Assembly (NCBI GenBank): GCA_013214965.1
Contig: JABSRU010000041.1
Location: 1-36,586 of the forward strand
Direction of reading: 5' to 3'
From: Gammaproteobacteria bacterium
Lineage (GTDB): Bacteria > Pseudomonadota > Gammaproteobacteria > Enterobacterales > Psychrobiaceae
Length of the DNA stretch: 36,586 bases
Part shown: positions 33,360-36,586 of the stretch, one piece after another
Layout of the letters: each line of letters begins with the position of its first letter
Position numbering within the stretch: the stretch's first letter is position 1
Program-made: the position numbers and the translations under genes
Notes under the pieces: generated by a model
Database searches by the model: none
What the model was told of the DNA's origin: nothing
What the model saw: only the letters and a program-made list of their open reading frames with translations

Positions 33360-34265
33360 TTGCAAACGAGTCAACGACTAGAAAGCGCTAAAGGATTTAT
33401 CATTCAGCTGCCACAATTTATTGTGTATATTTTTCATCGTGCCAGACAAAATCGTCTGCGTGTGGCCGCCGGCTATTTGGCCTATGTGACTTTGTTATCA
33501 ATTGTGCCATTGGTGTCAGTGATATTCTCAATGCTGTCAGCTTTTCCGGTATTTGATAAAATTAAATTGCAAATAGAAGAATATGTTTACGGTAATTTTA
33601 TGCCTGCGTCCGGTGATGTCATACAGCAAAATTTAACTGAATTTGTGGATAATGCCTCAAAGGCTGGTGCGGTTGGTATTGTTGCATTGATACTCTTTGC
33701 GTTAATGCTGATTTCTAATATTGATAAAGTGCTTAACGAAATTTGGCGGAGTCCTAAAAAGCGCCCACTGGTTATTTCATTTTCAATTTATTGGATGGTG
33801 TTGACTTTGGGACCACTTTTACTGGGTGCTAGTGTTGCTATATCATCTTATGTTTTGTCGTTAGGTGGTCTGCAAAGCGGAGTTTTTAATGAGCTGGTTG
33901 AATTTTTTCTTCGTTGGTTACCGTTATTATTTTCAGTGTTAGCTTTTTTAATGGTTTACCTATTAGTGCCTAATGTCCGAGTTCGTTTCTTTGATGCACT
34001 ATGTGGTGCGGTTAGCGCGGCGATTCTGTTTGAACTAAGTAAAAAATGTTTTGCACTATATATTAGTTATGTTCCTTCCTATCAGGCTATTTATGGCGCA
34101 TTAGCCGCGATCCCAATTTTATTTATTTGGGTCTATTTATCGTGGATTGTGGTATTAATAGGAGCAGAGTTAACGGCAGGTTTGCCTGAATTTTATTCAA
34201 AGAAGATTATTGATAATCAATCAGAAAAAGAAGGTGAGCATGCGGATTCTATACCCAGTAATTAA
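33360..34265 (+). CDS. yihY: YihY/BrkB family inner-membrane protein
   Basis: This polytopic membrane protein of the YihY (UPF0761, formerly called RNase BN) family has about six hydrophobic segments. Its family signature blocks are AAGYLAYVTLLSIVPLVSV, LLVPNVRVRFFDALCGA, and the YQAIYGALAAIPILFIWVYLSW segment. The TTG at 33360 with GAGG 5 nt upstream gives 301 residues starting just before the usual N-terminal helix. A longer reading from 33285 would begin in the divergent promoter region without a ribosome-binding site. Its function is unknown. As in E. coli, dtd and yiiD follow, with one extra gene between. Confidence 0.9.
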   Translation: MQTSQRLESAKGFIIQLPQFIVYIFHRARQNRLRVAAGYLAYVTLLSIVPLVSVIFSMLSAFPVFDKIKLQIEEYVYGNFMPASGDVIQQNLTEFVDNASKAGAVGIVALILFALMLISNIDKVLNEIWRSPKKRPLVISFSIYWMVLTLGPLLLGASVAISSYVLSLGGLQSGVFNELVEFFLRWLPLLFSVLAFLMVYLLVPNVRVRFFDALCGAVSAAILFELSKKCFALYISYVPSYQAIYGALAAIPILFIWVYLSWIVVLIGAELTAGLPEFYSKKIIDNQSEKEGEHADSIPSN

Positions 34266-35202
34266 GCCTTATAGTGAAACTTATATTAAAGTGTCACCGC
34301 TGCATCAATTGTCGGTGTCGCAATCGGGGAACTCAGAAGGGATCCCTGTTATTGTTTTGCATGGCGGTCCTGGCGGAGGACGTTCACAACGTTTGAGTCG
34401 ATTTTTTGACCCCGAAAAATTTAGAATTATCTTATTTGACCAGCGTGGTTGTGGTCGTTCAATGCCCTATGGTGAAATAGAAGACAACGACGCCAATGCG
34501 TTGGTTGATGATATTGAAGTGATTCGAAAATACTTTGAAATCAAAAAATGGGTGGTGTTCGGTGGGTCATGGGGCGCACAACTTGCTTTGCGTTATGGTT
34601 TTAAGTACTCCCAACATATCTTTAGCTTTATTTTGCGCAGTCCTTTTTTAGGGCGTCAGCAAGATCTTGATTGGCGCTATGGGTTATCAGGGGGAGCCGC
34701 ACAAATTTATCCTGATCATTATCAGCGATTCATTGAAAAACTGCCATCGGAGTTGCGCGATGACCCCATTGCTGGTTATAAAGCATTATTTGATAGTGCT
34801 AATGAATTTGAGCAGCTCGCTGCAGCCCGAGAATGGTCTATTTGGAAAGGTGGTGTTTCGCATTTACTGCCATTGTCAGATGCCGAACATCGTTTTGGTC
34901 ATACTCATCAGGCGTTGGCTTTAGCCAAAATTGAAAGCTACTACTACAGTAACCATTGTTTTATGGCTGAGAATCATATTCTAGATTCTGTTTCATTACT
35001 TAAAGAAGTACCGGCAACGATTATTCATGGTCGTTATGACATGATGTGTAAATTAGAAGGCTCACAGCATCTTGCGGAACATTGGGATAGCTGCCAATTA
35101 CAAATTATTCCTGGCGCTGGTCATTCAAGTGGTGAGGCAGGAGTGATTGATGCCTTAATTCAAGCCAGTGAAACAGTCGCAGACTGGTTGTTGGAACAAT
35201 AA
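34240..35202 (+). CDS. pip: Proline iminopeptidase (S33 family)
   Basis: This alpha/beta-hydrolase removes N-terminal proline from peptides. The oxyanion motif HGGPGGG, the FDQRGCGRS block, the nucleophile [13 protein letters not shown] (Ser110), Asp267 in HGRYDMMC and His295 in GAGHSS are all present, with a helical cap between. The ATG at 34240 has AAGGTGAG upstream and overlaps the yihY end by 26 nt, giving 320 residues. It sits inside the yihY-dtd pair that is contiguous in enterics, so it was probably recruited into this operon. Confidence 0.92.
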   Translation: MRILYPVIKPYSETYIKVSPLHQLSVSQSGNSEGIPVIVLHGGPGGGRSQRLSRFFDPEKFRIILFDQRGCGRSMPYGEIEDNDANALVDDIEVIRKYFEIKKWVVFGGSWGAQLALRYGFKYSQHIFSFILRSPFLGRQQDLDWRYGLSGGAAQIYPDHYQRFIEKLPSELRDDPIAGYKALFDSANEFEQLAAAREWSIWKGGVSHLLPLSDAEHRFGHTHQALALAKIESYYYSNHCFMAENHILDSVSLLKEVPATIIHGRYDMMCKLEGSQHLAEHWDSCQLQIIPGAGHSSGEAGVIDALIQASETVADWLLEQ

Positions 35203-35203
35203 A

Positions 35204-35641
35204 ATGATTGCCTTAATTCAAAGGGTCACCCAAGCCACTGTCACTGTTGACGATAAAATTGTTGGGGCGATTAATCAAGGGTTATTAGTACTGTTAGGAG
35301 TTGAACGAAACGATACTACAACTGACGTTAATAAACTTATTAAGAAGGTTGTCAATTATCGAGTGTTTAATGATAGTGACGATAAAATGAATTTGAGCCT
35401 AAAAGATATTGAAGGACAAATTTTGATTGTGTCTCAATTTACATTGGCGGCCGATACAAAAAAAGGATTGCGGCCAGGGTTTTCGACCGCTGCGGTTCCT
35501 GATGTTGCGGAAAATCTTTATCAAGACTTCGTTAAAGCGAGCGCAGAGCTGGGAATTGAAACGGCCACTGGTGTGTTTGGTGCTGATATGCAGGTTTCGT
35601 TGATCAATAATGGCCCAGTCACTTTTACCTTGAGAACCTAA
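35204..35641 (+). CDS. dtd: D-aminoacyl-tRNA deacylase
   Basis: Dtd removes wrongly attached D-amino acids from tRNA. The 145-residue protein has the family N-terminus [13 protein letters not shown], the substrate-selecting [18 protein letters not shown] and the cis Gly-Pro motif NNGPVTFTL. The ATG lies 1 nt after the pip stop. An in-frame extension to 35168 would run inside pip and is not needed. Confidence 0.96.
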   Translation: MIALIQRVTQATVTVDDKIVGAINQGLLVLLGVERNDTTTDVNKLIKKVVNYRVFNDSDDKMNLSLKDIEGQILIVSQFTLAADTKKGLRPGFSTAAVPDVAENLYQDFVKASAELGIETATGVFGADMQVSLINNGPVTFTLRT

Positions 35642-35643
35642 TA

Positions 35644-36444
35644 ATGAATATTGATGAATTAACATGGGAGCATCAATCAAGTGAAAGCTTAAAGCTATGT
35701 CAATTCATGGTGAACCATGAAGTGAAGATTGGCGATTACCTTGTAGCGACCAATATTAACAATCAAATCGTAGCCGCTGGCTTACTCTATAATCATTTGG
35801 GTAATAGCTGTAACATTGAGTTAGCTATTGAGGTTGCCTATCGCCTAGTAGGTGTTGGTCGTGAAATGGTCAAACGGTTAATTCATGATGCAGACGAATG
35901 TGGGATCGAAAGGTTAATCGCTAAAGGTGATAATGATTTTTGGTTGAAACTTGGTTTTCAGGCTATCTCAGATCATGAACATGTTTGCTTATTAGATGCA
36001 TCAAAACTGGCTCTAGAACAAACTTGGCATCAAGGAATTCCGATGACTGAGTATATGGGGCTTTTTATCTCTAGAGCTGAGTATAATCTTGTCGAAACTC
36101 AAACGGACATAACACCTAATATTAATGTCCATCAAACGATGTTTGCTGGAGCAATATATTCTCAAGCAGTGTTAACGGGTTGGGGCTTGGTTCACTTCGC
36201 ATTACAAAGGTCAGGATTAATCGGGAGCGTTGTATTAGCGGATGGCAATATTAAATATCGTCAGCCGCTATCCATGAAACCACGGGCTGTTGTTCATCAT
36301 GATATTGACCAAGAAGTATTATTACCGTTACTTGAGCATAAAAAGGTCAGTTTAAACCTCGAAGTAAAGATGTTTTGTGGATCGCAGTCGAAGTCGGTCG
36401 CTACTTTTATCGGTCGTTACGTTATTATCCCCCCTAAAAAGTGA
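35644..36444 (+). CDS. yiiD: YiiD-type GNAT/thioesterase-fold protein
   Basis: This 266-residue two-domain protein has an N-terminal GNAT-like half (VGVGREMVKRLIHDADECG, KLGFQAI) and a C-terminal hot-dog thioesterase-like half (NVHQTMFAGAIYSQAVLTGWGL, ADGNIKYRQPL). E. coli YiiD has this architecture; it has been linked to supplying acetyl-ACP for fatty acid initiation, possibly as a malonyl-ACP decarboxylase, which I recall but cannot verify. It follows dtd by 2 nt, as in enterics, and is the last gene before the rrn promoter. Confidence 0.88.
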   Translation: MNIDELTWEHQSSESLKLCQFMVNHEVKIGDYLVATNINNQIVAAGLLYNHLGNSCNIELAIEVAYRLVGVGREMVKRLIHDADECGIERLIAKGDNDFWLKLGFQAISDHEHVCLLDASKLALEQTWHQGIPMTEYMGLFISRAEYNLVETQTDITPNINVHQTMFAGAIYSQAVLTGWGLVHFALQRSGLIGSVVLADGNIKYRQPLSMKPRAVVHHDIDQEVLLPLLEHKKVSLNLEVKMFCGSQSKSVATFIGRYVIIPPKK

Positions 36445-36459
36445 TGGTAATCACCTTTT
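36437..36459 (+). terminator. Short hairpin at the yiiD stop
   Basis: GTGAT and ATCAC (36441-36454) pair around GGTA, with flanking AAAA and, after one unpaired C, TTTT. It is a weak, small terminator overlapping the stop codon and lies just before the rrn promoter region. Confidence 0.45.
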
Positions 36460-36512
36460 AATACTATATCGTTTCTTTTGTGAACGAACGAATAAGAGAA
36501 CGAAAAAATCCC

Positions 36513-36586
36513 TTGCCAAGGGACTGAACTTCTCTATAATGCGCCTCACTGAAACGGGAAAGCAACCCACTAAGCGTCTAACGCAA
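36513..36586 (+). promoter_or_regulatory. Ribosomal RNA operon P1-type promoter and leader start
   Basis: TTGCCA (36513-36518), a 16-bp spacer and a perfect TATAAT (36535-36540) are followed by the GC-rich discriminator GCGCCTC and ACTGAAACGG. This closely resembles E. coli rrn P1 promoters, which carry TATAATGCGCC and ACTGACACGG. An A-run just upstream could act as an UP element. The 16S gene itself would lie beyond the window. Confidence 0.85.

Noticed and set aside
1-36586. CRISPR arrays, tRNA genes, phage genes or transposase genes
   Set aside because: I looked for regularly spaced repeats, cloverleaf-like segments and transposase or integrase motifs and saw none.

Overview
The window looks like chromosome from a marine, facultatively anaerobic gammaproteobacterium, most likely an Alteromonadales member (Colwelliaceae or a relative; family-level placement is a guess). 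The reasons are the housekeeping blocks trkH-hemG, trkA-rsmB-fmt-def, lysM-dprA-smg and yihY-dtd-yiiD, the DUF2982 and DUF2959 families, the moderate A+T content, and an rrn P1-type promoter at the right edge.

Layout. 1-624: a decayed esterase. 756-3412 (+): trkH, hemG and a DUF2982 membrane protein. 3396-10809 (-): a RimK-like ATP-grasp ligase, a lipoprotein oligopeptidase B and the trkA-rsmB-fmt-def operon. 11020-13823 (+): LysM protein, dprA, smg and a terminator. 13885-22166 (+): a nirCFDLGHJEN operon behind an FNR/Dnr-type box, ending in a cysG-like gene whose methyltransferase half has decayed. 22239-23247 (+): a GNAT acetyltransferase and yaiI. 23248-27100: an AT-rich, decaying accessory stretch with a broken 2OG-Fe(II) oxygenase, a DGPF/ECF42 pair, a GNAT gene, two pairs of dispersed repeats and a doubly broken toxin-antitoxin locus. 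27095-31683 (-): phnA, a cupredoxin, a NirT-like multiheme cytochrome with an extra C-terminal module, and nirS. 31687-32011: a divergent regulatory region with two perfect FNR/Dnr boxes. 32012-32578 (+): a membrane-anchored hemerythrin. 32628-36444: DUF2959 lipoprotein (-), then yihY, pip, dtd, yiiD (+). 36513 onward: the rrn promoter.

How it fits together. The window appears to encode a full respiratory nitrite reduction module. NirE methylates uroporphyrinogen III to precorrin-2, and the truncated CysG-like protein should oxidise it and insert iron to give siroheme. NirD/L/G/H decarboxylate siroheme; NirJ, NirF and NirN finish heme d1. NirS uses heme d1 to reduce nitrite to nitric oxide in the periplasm. 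NirC, the cupredoxin and the NirT-like cytochrome are candidate electron carriers. Three transcription units (nirC onward, nirS, hemerythrin) carry matching TTGAT-N4-ATCAA boxes with plausible -10 elements at class II spacing. This makes the hemerythrin a candidate member of the nitrite/NO regulon. No nirM, nor, nos or Dnr/Nnr regulator gene lies in the window.

The most interesting points are the NirT fusion with two extra heme-type motifs, the truncated CysG beside NirE, the FNR-boxed membrane hemerythrin, and the repeat-bounded decay zone at 23.2-27.1 kb. Everything here was read by eye; no database search was run.
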